DNA of 64,000 nucleotides from assembly GCF_036345995.1 (NCBI RefSeq), contig NZ_CP107796.1, forward strand, positions 5,890,001 through 5,954,000. The letters run 5' to 3'. The number at the start of each line of letters is the position of its first letter. Positions within the stretch are counted from its first letter, which is position 1. The position numbers and the translations under genes were made by a program. Shown one piece after another: positions 17,451-26,796 of the stretch. The notes beneath the pieces were generated by a model. The model was given only the letters and a program-made list of their open reading frames with translations, was not told where the DNA came from and did no database searches. Source of the stretch: Streptomyces sp. NBC_00557 (GTDB taxonomy: Bacteria; Actinomycetota; Actinomycetes; Streptomycetales; Streptomycetaceae).

Positions 17451-17627
17451 GGTCCTGCTGCCTTTCCCGAGTGCCTGCGCTTCCCCGACATCGTCTCAGC
17501 CGAGGGGCACGCACGGGGTGATCACCGGCGGACTCGCCGCCCACGGGGTCGGTTCCGGCCAGGGGCGCGGGCCGGGGGCTTCGCCCGCCGGCGCCGGCCG
17601 GACGCCTCCCCGTGACCCCTGCGGCGC

Positions 17628-19001
17628 CTACCGCCGCTCCACCGCCGGCGCGGAACCCGGCAGCGGCCGGCCCGCCGACTCCGACATGCGCCACACCGCG
17701 AAACCACCGATCACCGCCGCGGCCATCATGTAGTACGCGGGCATCATCATGTTCCCCGTCGCCCCGATCAGCGCGGTCACGACCAGCGGCGTCGTCCCGC
17801 CGAACAGGGACACCGACACGTTGAACCCGATGGACAGGGACCCGTACCGCACCCGCGTGGGGAAGAGAGCGGGCAGCGCGGCCGGCATGGCGGCCGTGAA
17901 GCAGACCAGCAGCAGGCCCAGCGCCCCCATGCCCAGCCCGACGGCGAGCAGACTGCCCTGGCGGATCAGCAGCAGGGCGGGGACGGACAGGAACAGGAAG
18001 CCCGCGCAGCCCGCCGCGATCACCGGGCGGCGGCCGATCCGGTCGGTCAGCGCGCCGGCGAACGGCTGGACGATCATCATCAGCGCCATCACGCCCAGCA
18101 CGACCAGCAGCCCGTGCGTCTCGTCGTACTTCAGCTCGCTCGTGAGGTAGCTCGGCATGTACGACAGCAGCATGTAGTCGGTGACGTTGAAGACCAGTAC
18201 CAGGCCCATGCACAGCAGCAGCGCCTTCCACTGGCCCGCGACCATCTCGCGCAGCGGCACCTTCGGCCGGGCGGCCTCCGCCTTCCCGGCCTCGGCGGCG
18301 AAGGCGGGGGTCTCCTCGAGTCGCATCCGCAGGTACAGGCCGATGACGCCCATCGGGCCCGCGATCAGGAACGGGACCCGCCAGCCCCAGGTCAGCAGGT
18401 CGTGCGAGGACAGCAGCGCCGTCATCAGGGTCACCAGGCCCGCGCCGCCGATGTAACCGGCCAGCGTGCCGAACTCCAGCCAGCTGCCGAAGAAGCCCCG
18501 CTTCCTGTCGGGGGCGTACTCGGCGATGAAGGTCGAGGCGCCCGCGTACTCACCGCCGGTGGAGAAGCCCTGTACCAGCCGGGCGGCGAGCAGCAGCAGC
18601 GGCGCGCCGACGCCGATCGAGGCGTACGACGGGATCAGGCCGATCGCGAACGTGCCCGCCGCCATCATGATCATGGTGAGGGCGAGCACCTTCTGCCGGC
18701 CCACGCGGTCGCCCAGCGGACCGAAGACCATGCCGCCGAGCGGACGCACAAGGAAGGCCGCCGCGAACGCGCCGAAGGTCGACAGCAACTGCGCGGTCGG
18801 GTTGCCGGACGGGAAGAAGACCCTGCCCAGCGTGACGGCGATGTAGCTGTAGACACCGAAGTCGAACCACTCCATCGCGTTGCCGAGCGCGGCCGCCTTC
18901 ACGGCGCGCTTGACCAGGGCGGGGTCGGTGACGGTGACGTCGCGGGCCTTCGTGGCCCGCCGGGTCTTCAGGGACGGGGTGACGGCTGTGACGGTCGCCA
19001 A
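17628..19001 (-). CDS. MHS-family metabolite:H+ symporter (ProP-like MFS)
   Basis: A 457-residue, 12-TM transporter. ALGNAMEWFDFGVYSYIAV in TM1, the motif A region FGPLGDRVGRQKVLA, and RLVQGFSTGGEYAGASTFIAEYAP in TM4-5 are signatures of the metabolite:H+ symporter family (ProP, ShiA, KgtP). Compatible solutes or organic acids are likely substrates. The start appears to be TTG at 19001; the next possible starts are well inside the protein. A 21-bp dyad (19119-19139) upstream may be an operator. Confidence 0.85.
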   Translation of the reverse strand: MATVTAVTPSLKTRRATKARDVTVTDPALVKRAVKAAALGNAMEWFDFGVYSYIAVTLGRVFFPSGNPTAQLLSTFGAFAAAFLVRPLGGMVFGPLGDRVGRQKVLALTMIMMAAGTFAIGLIPSYASIGVGAPLLLLAARLVQGFSTGGEYAGASTFIAEYAPDRKRGFFGSWLEFGTLAGYIGGAGLVTLMTALLSSHDLLTWGWRVPFLIAGPMGVIGLYLRMRLEETPAFAAEAGKAEAARPKVPLREMVAGQWKALLLCMGLVLVFNVTDYMLLSYMPSYLTSELKYDETHGLLVVLGVMALMMIVQPFAGALTDRIGRRPVIAAGCAGFLFLSVPALLLIRQGSLLAVGLGMGALGLLLVCFTAAMPAALPALFPTRVRYGSLSIGFNVSVSLFGGTTPLVVTALIGATGNMMMPAYYMMAAAVIGGFAVWRMSESAGRPLPGSAPAVERR

Positions 19002-19389
19002 AACGGGGCTCGCCTACCTTTCGTCGGGGACAGGGCGCGGTCCGTGCGGCGACGCTGCCGGGAAACGGGCCGAAAAAAGACCATAGGCGGTGTTCGGCCC
19101 CTTACGTGCCGTACGCGCTTAGTTGCCCAGTGCACCTAAAGGGCGCGTACGCAGGTACGTCTGCCCGTCCACGACCAGCCGATCCCGCCGGACGCTGTGA
19201 TCCTTGTCGCGCCCCGGCGGGGCAACCGTCCGGGCCCCCGACTATCGTCTTCCGGACAAAAGGAGAACGGACGTCAGGTGAAGTCGCGGTAACCTGCGTC
19301 CTTCTCCGGGGGACCAGGACCCTCATAGGGTTCTGAGCAGCATCCGGCGTGCCCGGCGCCGGGACGACGGGGCGGGAGGCCGACGAGGC
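19002..19389. other. Divergent intergenic region with dyad and long hairpin
   Basis: No coding sequence is visible in these 388 bases. TATGGT, read on the minus strand at 19085-19080, may be a -10 box for the MHS transporter. TTAGGTGC/GCAACTAA (19119-19139, minus-strand reading, one mismatch) is a dyad placed like an operator. An imperfect hairpin at 19262-19307 pairs GGAGAA-GGACG-CAGGT with ACCTG-CGTCC-TTCTCC. It lies in the leader of the downstream gene and could act on its expression. Confidence 0.5.
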
Positions 19390-21432
19390 GTGGCGAACGT
19401 GGAGCACAGCGGGCGACCGGCGGACACCCTCGGCAGGGCACCGGCCGGTGCGCGGCTGCGCGCGGCGCGGCTCGCCCTGTGGGCGGTGGCCGCCATCCTC
19501 GCGGTACGGCAGCTGACCGTGGTCCTCACCACGCCGAGCGGCGAGCGGCTGACCGATCTGGAGACCTGGGTCGGCCCGCACGGCGTCCTGCACGTGAAGG
19601 GCTCGCTCTACGACTCGACCCGGTTCACCGGCACCCCCTTCGCCGGCCTGGTCCTCAAACCCCTCACCCGGTCCGCGCAGGCCGCCCTCGGCTGGGGCTG
19701 GACCTTCGGCACCCTTCTGCTGGTCGTCGCCCTCGGCCTGGTGGCCGCCCGCGCGCTGCCCCAGCCGGTCGGCCGCCGCACCTCCCTGCTGGCCGCGCCC
19801 GTCGCGATCAGCCTGCTCATGCTGTCGCTGCCGGTGCGCAACGCCCTGTGGCTCGGCCAGACCAGCATCATCCCGGTGCTGCTCGTCCTGCTCGGCTGCT
19901 TCGCCGTACGCGGAGAGCGGGGCAGCGGGGTGTGCATCGGCCTGGCCGCCGCGCTGCAGCCGGCCATGCTGCTGTTCGCCCCGCTGCTGTGGTTCACCGG
20001 CCGCCGCCGGGCCACCGCCGCCACCGCCGTCACCTTCACCGCCTGCGCCGCGCTCGCCTGGGCGGCGCTGCCGCACGACTCGTACACGTACTGGGTGCAC
20101 CACATGGCCGGGGTGGGCCTCGGTGGCAAGGCCGACGCCCTCGGCAACCAGTCCCTGCACGGCGCCCTGCTCCGCCTGGGCCTGACCGGCCCCCTGGAGA
20201 TCGGGCTCTTCCTCTCCCTGGGCGCCGTCGTCGCCGCCCTCGCCCTGCGCCGCGCCGTCCACTACGCCCACGACGGCCAGTTGCTGCTCGCCGTGGCGAT
20301 CACCGGCTGCGCCGCCGTCGCCGTGTCCCCGACCGCCTGGCAGCACCAGCTGCTGTGGGTGCTGCTCGCCATGGCCGGCCGGGTCGGCACACGCGCCTCC
20401 GACCGCTATGTCTGGCCGGTCGCGATGGTCCTGGTGACGACCCTGCCGGCGAAGATGATGCTGCCGAACATGGCGGTGATGCACCCGCTGCGCGACAACC
20501 TCGTCCTGATCGCCGCGCTGGCCGCCGCCACGGCCGTACCGTTCCTGTCCCGGACGTCCCCCACCTACCAGCGGCCCGTCCCGGCCGAGTACGCGCCGGC
20601 GGTCCCGGCCCGCTTCCGCCACGTCCCCCTGCTGCCCGTCCTGCGCAGGGTCCTCACCCGCCCCAACCTCCTGCTGGAGCTGCTGCTGATCCGGGTGGTG
20701 TACGCCGCCTACTCCCAGGTCCGGCTCGCCGCGACCGGCGGCACCATCTCCGGCGGCCGGGCGCGCGCCGAGCACCACGGGCACATGGTGCTGGACGCCG
20801 AGCGGTTCCTGCACATCGACATCGAGCACTGGGCCAACCACGCGGTGGTGCGGACCGGCTGGCTGCGGGACTTCTTCGACTTCTACTACGAGTCCTTCCA
20901 CTTCGTGGTCCCGCTGACGGTCCTCGGCATCCTCTACTGGCGCCGCCCCGTCGACTACCGCTGGGCCCGCGCCTCCCTGGGCTTCGCCACCTTCCTCGCC
21001 CTGATCGGCTTCTGGCTGTTCCCCCTGGCCCCGCCGCGCCTGATGCCGACCCTCGGCATCATCGACACCGTCCACGGCGCGCAGAACTTCGCCAAGCCGG
21101 ACTACGGCACGCTGACGGCCCTGACCAACCAGTACGCGGCGATGCCCTCGCTGCACTTCGGCTGGGCCCTGTGGTGCGGTGTCGTCATCGCGGTCATCGC
21201 CCCGAAGTGGTGGATGAAGGCCCTCGGCCTCCTGCACCCCCTCTTCACCGTCTCGGCGATCATCGCCACCGGCAACCACTGGGTGCTGGACGCGGTCGGC
21301 GGCGCGGTGGTGGTCTCGGCGGGCTTCGGGCTGTCGTACGTGTTCCAGGGCCCGCGAGCCCGTCTCGGCACGGCGACGGCGGCCCGCGAGGAGTCCGAGG
21401 CCCCGCTCGCCGTGCCGGAAGGGCAGCGCTGA
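19390..21432 (+). CDS. Fusion of GT87-type mannosyltransferase and PAP2 phosphatase
   Basis: A 680-residue integral membrane protein. The N-terminal about 390 residues resemble GT87/DUF2029 polyprenyl-phosphate-mannose mannosyltransferases: multiple TMs, with SLYDSTRFTGTPFAGLVLKP early and ALPHDSYTYWVHHMAG later. The C-terminal about 260 residues are a PAP2 phosphatase with PPRLMP, an AAMPSLHFGWALW (SxxH) motif and NHWVLDAVGGA. The fusion could glycosylate and then dephosphorylate a polyprenyl-linked substrate. The start is GTG. The arrangement recurs in Streptomyces, but its physiological product is not known. Confidence 0.82.
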   Translation: MANVEHSGRPADTLGRAPAGARLRAARLALWAVAAILAVRQLTVVLTTPSGERLTDLETWVGPHGVLHVKGSLYDSTRFTGTPFAGLVLKPLTRSAQAALGWGWTFGTLLLVVALGLVAARALPQPVGRRTSLLAAPVAISLLMLSLPVRNALWLGQTSIIPVLLVLLGCFAVRGERGSGVCIGLAAALQPAMLLFAPLLWFTGRRRATAATAVTFTACAALAWAALPHDSYTYWVHHMAGVGLGGKADALGNQSLHGALLRLGLTGPLEIGLFLSLGAVVAALALRRAVHYAHDGQLLLAVAITGCAAVAVSPTAWQHQLLWVLLAMAGRVGTRASDRYVWPVAMVLVTTLPAKMMLPNMAVMHPLRDNLVLIAALAAATAVPFLSRTSPTYQRPVPAEYAPAVPARFRHVPLLPVLRRVLTRPNLLLELLLIRVVYAAYSQVRLAATGGTISGGRARAEHHGHMVLDAERFLHIDIEHWANHAVVRTGWLRDFFDFYYESFHFVVPLTVLGILYWRRPVDYRWARASLGFATFLALIGFWLFPLAPPRLMPTLGIIDTVHGAQNFAKPDYGTLTALTNQYAAMPSLHFGWALWCGVVIAVIAPKWWMKALGLLHPLFTVSAIIATGNHWVLDAVGGAVVVSAGFGLSYVFQGPRARLGTATAAREESEAPLAVPEGQR

Positions 21433-21522
21433 CCGGGCGCGGCGCCCCGCCCACGCTCGACCTCGGCGAGCCGCCCCTCGTGAGACCGGCCCGCCACGGC
21501 CGCCGAGTGATCCTCCCGGCGC

Positions 21523-22221
21523 TCACTCGCGGCCCGAGGCCAGGAGCGCAAGCGTGCCCGAAGCCGCCGCCGCGATGAGCAGGGGGATGCCCAGGCCGTG
21601 GTGGAGGACCAGCCACGCGCCCAGGCAGGCGCCGGCGAGCAGGGCGAGGACCGAGGCCGTGCGGCGCGGAGAGCGGTGGCCGGTGGCGTCGCCGACGCGG
21701 GACTCGGAGGCCAGACCGGTCAGGGTCATGGTCAGGACGGTGGTGGTGAGGTCGGCGACGCGCAGCTTGCGGACGGTGGCGTTGCGCAGGCCCATCGCGT
21801 AGCCGGTGAGGGCGATCAGGGCGTACACCGTCGCGGTGGCGTGCGGCCAGGCGAAGGCGACCGCCGCCGACAGGGCCACGAGTACGGCCTCCGTGGTGAG
21901 GGTGAGGCGGGTCCACGTGCGGCGCGAACTCCGGCCGACGCGGGCCGCGAGCCGGCCGCCGGTCACCGCGCCGAGCAGGAAGCAGGCGAGCGAGGTCGCC
22001 GTGTGGGGCACGGAGAAGCCGGGCGCGCCGGCCGCCGCGAAGCCCAGGACGACCACGTTGCCGGTCATGTTGGCGGTGAAGACGCGGCCGAGCCCCAGAT
22101 AGCTCACGGCGTCGATGAGTCCGCTGACCATGGTGAGGACCAGCAGGACGGACACCAGGCGCAGCCCGCGCGCCTCCGGGTCGTACGGCTCGTCCGGCGA
22201 TGTGTCATCCGCTGCGCTCAC
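21523..22221 (-). CDS. DUF1275 (YoaK) family membrane protein
   Basis: A 232-residue protein with six to seven hydrophobic segments. The family motif DAVSYLGLGRVFTANMTGNVV follows TM1, and RNATVRKLRVADLTTTVLTM lies in the second half. Both are diagnostic of DUF1275. The transport substrate is unknown. The GTG start is at 22221. Confidence 0.88.
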   Translation of the reverse strand: MSAADDTSPDEPYDPEARGLRLVSVLLVLTMVSGLIDAVSYLGLGRVFTANMTGNVVVLGFAAAGAPGFSVPHTATSLACFLLGAVTGGRLAARVGRSSRRTWTRLTLTTEAVLVALSAAVAFAWPHATATVYALIALTGYAMGLRNATVRKLRVADLTTTVLTMTLTGLASESRVGDATGHRSPRRTASVLALLAGACLGAWLVLHHGLGIPLLIAAAASGTLALLASGRE

Positions 22222-22309
22222 CGCCCCAGTCGACCACGCGGGGACGCGGAAACGCCGAAGGCGGCGGCCCGGGGATCGGGGGCCGCCGCCTTCGGCGGCT
22301 GTGGACGGC

Positions 22310-22726
22310 TCAGTACCAGCCGTTGGCCTGCCAGAAGTTCCAGGCCTTCACGGGGCTGCCGTAGCGGGAGTTCATGTAGTCCAGGCCCCACTTGATCTGG
22401 GTGGCCGGGTTGGTCTTCCAGTCGCTGCCGGCGGAAGCCATCTTCGAGCCCGGCAGGGCCTGGACCAGGCCGTAGGCGCCGGACGAGGAGTTGGTCGCGG
22501 TCGGATTCCAGCCGCTCTCATGCGAGACGATCTTGCTGAACGCGTTGAACTGCGCGGCGTCCGGGATCATCTTGTGCGCGATCGCCTGGGCGGAGGAGGC
22601 CGATGCGGGGGCCGCGGCCTGGGCGGGCGCCGCGGACAGAGCCATACCGGCGGTGGCGGCGGCCACGGCGGCGGTGGTGAGGGCCTTCTTCGGGGAAGCG
22701 ATGCGGCGGATGAAGGAGACGGACAC
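22310..22726 (-). CDS. Secreted transglycosylase-SLT-like protein
   Basis: A 138-residue protein with an export signal (ASPKKALTTAAVAAATAGMALSA, cleavage near AQAA). A compact domain follows with FSKIVSHESGWNPTATNSSSG, GAYGLVQALPGSKMAS, TQIKWGLDYMNSRYGSP and AWNFWQANGWY. This is the small lysozyme-like/SLT domain found in Streptomyces secreted proteins, and HESGW holds the catalytic Glu. It probably remodels peptidoglycan during growth or germination. The GTG at 22726 is preferred because AAGAGG lies before it; the longer frame has no site. A leader of roughly 250 bases without genes precedes it. Confidence 0.82.
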   Translation of the reverse strand: MSVSFIRRIASPKKALTTAAVAAATAGMALSAAPAQAAAPASASSAQAIAHKMIPDAAQFNAFSKIVSHESGWNPTATNSSSGAYGLVQALPGSKMASAGSDWKTNPATQIKWGLDYMNSRYGSPVKAWNFWQANGWY

Positions 22727-23012
22727 GGAGTACCTCTTGCGTCGGGGACAGGGGATCGCCCGCATGGGGTGGGCCACGCGCTGTGACCTTCATGCGTCGG
22801 CGCCCGGCCCGTAGGGGCTCGTGGCGCCTGGCGACGTCGTCCAGAGAAGCAGCCCGAAAAGCCGTCCGCAATGACCCCTTTTACTAGTTGTGGCCGGATG
22901 GGGCGGAATCGCCGAGTGTGTGACGCGGGTCGCAAACCGCAGGTCAGCAGGGGTGCCCAAAAGGATGTATCGGACATTCAGGACTACGGCCCGGCGTCGT
23001 AGGTGACCTGCG

Positions 23013-23918
23013 TCATGTGGGGCGCTTCACCGTCTCGCTTCCGGTGGGTGAAGCCGTCGATCCGCTGGGTGAGCGCTCCGGGCCGTCGAATGTGACCGCG
23101 GTCTCGAAGGCGGCGCGCCGGGTGGCCCGGCGCAGCGCGCGCAGCACCGCCGGGCCGAGAGCGAGGGTCAGCAGCACGGTGCACAGGGCCCGGCCCAGGT
23201 CCCAGCCGAGCGACGTGGCCAGGCAATAGGCGGTGAAGCGGGCCAGGTTGGCGGCCACGGAGGCGTGGGCGTCGAAGGAGATGTCCGAGGCGGCGCCGCC
23301 CATGAAGGGCCAGCCGGCCAGATTCATGACGGTGCCGTAGGCGAAGGCGGCGAGGAAGCCGTAGACCGCCAGGAGCACCAGTTCCGCACGGCCGCGCAGC
23401 CGGACCGCGCCCGGCAGCAGCCCGGCACCCATCGTGAACCAGCCCATCGCCAGCATCTGGAACGGCAGCCACGGCCCGACCCCGCCCGTGAGCAGGGCGG
23501 ACGCGAACATCGTCACCGAGCCCAGCGTGAAGCCGAAGCCGGGGCCCAGCACGCGTCCGCTGAGCACCATCAGGAAGAACATCGGCTCGATCCCGGCCGT
23601 ACCCGCGCCGACCGGCCGCAGCGCGGCGCCCGTCGCGGCCAGCACGCCCAGCATCGCCACGGCTTTCGGCCCCAGATCCGACTCCGAGATCGTGGCGGCC
23701 ACCACCGCGACCAGGAGGGCCAGGAGGCCCGCGAAGAGCCAGGGCGCGTCCTGGGCGTGGGCGCTCAGCCGGGACTCCGGCGGAGTGAGAAAGGGCCACC
23801 CGAACGCGACCACCCCGACGGCCCCGGCCAGCACGAGCGCGGCGAGCGAACGCGGGCCGAGGCGGACGGCGTGCAGCCGGGCGGGGCGGACAGGGCCGAT
23901 GCGGCTCTTCGGGCTCAT
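23013..23918 (-). CDS. ECF transporter S (substrate-binding) component, probably for corrinoid
   Basis: A 301-residue membrane protein with about six TMs in the C-terminal 200 residues: AMLGVLAATGAALRPVG, then FFLMVLSGRVLGPGFGFTLG, then GWFTMGAGLLPG and FGTVMNLAGWPF-like segments. This is the S-component fold of energy-coupling-factor importers. Its ATG overlaps the stop of the ATPase gene (ATGA), so it is the last gene of the B12-riboswitch operon. The operon context, and not the sequence alone, points to cobalamin or a precursor as substrate. Confidence 0.78.
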   Translation of the reverse strand: MSPKSRIGPVRPARLHAVRLGPRSLAALVLAGAVGVVAFGWPFLTPPESRLSAHAQDAPWLFAGLLALLVAVVAATISESDLGPKAVAMLGVLAATGAALRPVGAGTAGIEPMFFLMVLSGRVLGPGFGFTLGSVTMFASALLTGGVGPWLPFQMLAMGWFTMGAGLLPGAVRLRGRAELVLLAVYGFLAAFAYGTVMNLAGWPFMGGAASDISFDAHASVAANLARFTAYCLATSLGWDLGRALCTVLLTLALGPAVLRALRRATRRAAFETAVTFDGPERSPSGSTASPTGSETVKRPT

Positions 23919-25648
23919 GCCAGGGCCTCGCGGACCTCGGTCACCGTGAGCCACTGCTGCGGAGCGAGGATCTTCGTCACCTGCGGGGCGAAGGACGGCG
24001 AGGAGACGACGATCTGCGCCGTCGGACCGTCGGCGATGACCTCCCCCTCCGCCAGCAGCACCACCCGGTGCGCGATCTCGGCCGCCAGCTCCACGTCGTG
24101 CGTGGCCAGCACGATCGCATGGCCCTCGGCGGCGAGGGCGCGCAGGACGGCCACCAGGCGGGCCTTGGCCGCGTAGTCCAGGCCGCGGGTCGGCTCGTCG
24201 AGCAGCAGCAGGGGCGGGCGGGCGGTCAGCACGACGGCCAGCGCCAGCGCCAGGCGCTGCCCCTCGGACAGGTCGCGGGGGTGGGTGCCGTCCGTGATCC
24301 CCGGCAGCAGCTCCGACACCAGCGCCCGGCAGGTACCGGGCTCCGCGCCCGCGTCCCGGTCGGCCGCCGCGCACTCGTCGGCGACCGTGTCGGCGTAGAG
24401 GAGGTCCCGGGGCTCCTGGGGGACCAGGCCGACGCGGCGCACCAGATCGGGCGGCGCCGTGCGGTGGGGTACGGCGCCTGCGACGGTGACGGTGCCGGTG
24501 GTGGGCGCGAGCAGTCCGGCCAGGGAGCCGAGCAGGGTGGATTTTCCGGCGCCGTTGCGGCCCATGAGGGCGATGGTCTCGCCCGCGGCGACGGTGAGGT
24601 CTGTGCGGCGCAGGGCGGGTACGCGGCCGCGGTGGACGGACAGGGCGCGGATCTCGGCGACAGAGGTGCCGTGGGGCTCCGGTGCGAGGGCGGGGCGGCG
24701 ACGGAAAAGGCGCCTGCGCTTGGGAGCGCCCCGAGGGGGCGCGGGCGGTATCGGTGTGCGGCTCCGCCGCGTGGGCGCGACCAGCCCGGACGGACCCGCG
24801 GTCACCGACGGAGAGGTGCCGCCCCTTGCTGCCGCGGAAAGGCGTTCCCGCAGCTCACCGGCCCTGCGCCGAGCGTCCCGCACGGTCAGCGGAAGCGGCG
24901 ACCAGCCGGCCAGCCGGCCCAGGTCCACCACCGGAGGGAAGACAGGCGAGACGGCCATCACCTCCGGCGGGGTGCCGACGGCCGGCGGCTCGCCCGGCGC
25001 CGGGAGCAGCACCACCCTGTCGGCGTAGTGGAGGACCCGCTCGAGACGGTGCTCGGCGAGCAGGATCGTCGTACCGAGGTCGTGGACCAGCCGCTGCAGC
25101 ACGGCGAGGACCTCTTCCGCCGCGGCCGGATCCAGCGCGGACGTCGGCTCGTCCAGCACCAGCACCCGGGGATGCGGCGTGAGGACCGAGCCGATCGCGA
25201 CCCGCTGCCGCTGCCCGCCGGAGAGCGTGGCGATCGGCCGGTCGCGCAGCCCGGCGAGGCCCAGCAGATCGAGGGTCTCCTCGACCCGGCGCCGCATCAC
25301 CTCGGGCGCGAGGCCGAGGGACTCCATGCCGTAGGCGAGTTCGTCCTCGACGGTGTCGGTCACGAAGTGGGCGAGCGGATCCTGGCCCACCGTGCCGACC
25401 ACGTCGGCGAGTTCGCGCGGCTTGTGGGTACGGGTGTCCCGGCCGGCCACCGTGACCCGCCCGCGCAGGGTGCCGCCGGTGAAGTGCGGCACCAGTCCGC
25501 TCACCGCGCCGAGCACGGTCGACTTGCCGACCCCGGACGGCCCGACGAGCAGCACCAGTTCGCCCTCGGGCACCTCGAAGTCGACGCCCTGGACGGCGGG
25601 TCCGGCGGCCCCGTCGTAGGTGACGCTGACGTCCTCGAAGCGGATCAC
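23915..25648 (-). CDS. ECF transporter ATPase, two NBDs fused
   Basis: A 577-residue protein with two ABC ATPase halves in tandem. NBD1 has Walker A GPSGVGKST, signature LSGGQRQR and Walker B VLVLDEPTSALD. NBD2, after a linker of about 90 residues, has GRNGAGKST, the altered signature LSEGQRLA and LLLLDEPTRGLD. The fusion replaces separate EcfA1 and EcfA2 subunits. The GTG start has AAGGAG five bases before it and overlaps the stop of the T-component gene by 4 bases. It powers vitamin uptake with the adjacent T and S proteins. Confidence 0.9.
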   Translation of the reverse strand: MIRFEDVSVTYDGAAGPAVQGVDFEVPEGELVLLVGPSGVGKSTVLGAVSGLVPHFTGGTLRGRVTVAGRDTRTHKPRELADVVGTVGQDPLAHFVTDTVEDELAYGMESLGLAPEVMRRRVEETLDLLGLAGLRDRPIATLSGGQRQRVAIGSVLTPHPRVLVLDEPTSALDPAAAEEVLAVLQRLVHDLGTTILLAEHRLERVLHYADRVVLLPAPGEPPAVGTPPEVMAVSPVFPPVVDLGRLAGWSPLPLTVRDARRRAGELRERLSAAARGGTSPSVTAGPSGLVAPTRRSRTPIPPAPPRGAPKRRRLFRRRPALAPEPHGTSVAEIRALSVHRGRVPALRRTDLTVAAGETIALMGRNGAGKSTLLGSLAGLLAPTTGTVTVAGAVPHRTAPPDLVRRVGLVPQEPRDLLYADTVADECAAADRDAGAEPGTCRALVSELLPGITDGTHPRDLSEGQRLALALAVVLTARPPLLLLDEPTRGLDYAAKARLVAVLRALAAEGHAIVLATHDVELAAEIAHRVVLLAEGEVIADGPTAQIVVSSPSFAPQVTKILAPQQWLTVTEVREALA

Positions 25649-26796
25649 GACGGCTCCTTGTGCTTCTCGGGTACGGCGAAGGCGGGGACCAGGGCGAGGA
25701 GGACCGCCGCGGCGGGCCACAGGGGAAGTCCGGGGGAGACGAGGGGGACGACACCCGGGTGCAGCGCCTCCGGGTCGCGGGCGGCGGCCAGGCTGAGCAG
25801 CGCGGCGACCGCGGCGCCGGAGCCGGCCACCAGCCAGGCCCGTACGTCCCACGGATCGGGCCGGTACCGGGTGCGCAGCGAGCGCCGGCCGCCGAGCCGC
25901 AGCCCCGCGAGCGCGGCGGCCACACCGGCGAGGAGCAGCGGGACGGCGTAGCCGCCGCCCTCCGCGGTGAGCAGACCGTAGCTGCCCGCGCACACGCCGA
26001 GCAGACCGCCGAGGGTGAGCGCGGCCGTCGTACGGCGCACCCGTGCGGGAACCCGGGCACCGCGGCCGTAGCCCCGGGCCTCCATCGCGGCGGCGAGCGC
26101 GACCGAACGCTCCAACGCGCCCTCCAGCACTGGCAGTCCGACCTGGAGCAGGCCGCGCAGGCCCCGGTCCGGGCGGCCGCGCAGCCGGCGGGCGGCGCGC
26201 AGACGCTGGACGTCGGCGATGAGATGCGGGGCGAAGGTCAGCGCGACGACCACGGCGACACCGGTCTCGTACAGGGCGCCGGGGAGGGATTTCAGCAGCC
26301 GGGTCGGGCCGGCGAGGGCGTTGGCCGCGCCGACGCAGATCAGCAGGGTGGCCAGCTTGAGGCCGTCGTAGGCGGCGAAGACGAGCGCCTCCGCCGTGAC
26401 CGCGCCGCCCAGCCGGATGCCCTGCGCCCAGTGCGGCAGGGGGACTTCGGGCAGGGTGAGCAGGGTGTGGGTGCCGGGGATGGGCGAGCCCAGCGCCGCC
26501 GCGAACAGGAGGCGGACGAGAAGCACGGCGAGGGCGAGCTTGGCGAAGGCCGGGTAGGCGCGGGCGGCCGGGGTGTCGGTGCGGTGCGTCGCCACCACGT
26601 AGGCGGAGGCGGATATGAGCAGGGCGAGCAGGAGGGGGTTGGTGGTGCGGGTGGCGGCGGTGCCGAGGCTCAGCGCCCAGAGCCACCAGGCGCCGGGATG
26701 AACGAGCGTCCCGTGAGGAGCGCGGGCCGTACCGGTGTGCGGCTGAGCCGCGTGGGCGCGGTCGGCCCCGGCCGGCCCGCGGTCAGGCGGAGTCAT
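25645..26796 (-). CDS. ECF transporter T component (CbiQ-like)
   Basis: A 383-residue membrane protein with N-terminal TMs and the conserved cytoplasmic coupling helices carrying ARRLRGRPDRG and AMEARGYGRGAR (Ala-Arg-Gly motifs that contact the ATPases). Additional TMs follow in the C-terminal 130 residues, longer than the usual CbiQ of about 250 residues. It overlaps both neighbours (14 bases upstream, 4 downstream), implying translational coupling. Confidence 0.85.
   Translation of the reverse strand: MTPPDRGPAGADRAHAAQPHTGTARAPHGTLVHPGAWWLWALSLGTAATRTTNPLLLALLISASAYVVATHRTDTPAARAYPAFAKLALAVLLVRLLFAAALGSPIPGTHTLLTLPEVPLPHWAQGIRLGGAVTAEALVFAAYDGLKLATLLICVGAANALAGPTRLLKSLPGALYETGVAVVVALTFAPHLIADVQRLRAARRLRGRPDRGLRGLLQVGLPVLEGALERSVALAAAMEARGYGRGARVPARVRRTTAALTLGGLLGVCAGSYGLLTAEGGGYAVPLLLAGVAAALAGLRLGGRRSLRTRYRPDPWDVRAWLVAGSGAAVAALLSLAAARDPEALHPGVVPLVSPGLPLWPAAAVLLALVPAFAVPEKHKEPS

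Noticed and set aside
22727..22980. c-di-AMP (ydaO) riboswitch before the SLT-like secreted protein
   Set aside because: Such riboswitches often precede cell-wall hydrolases in Streptomyces, but the GGGTGAATC and CCGAATCC blocks are absent. I cannot support it.
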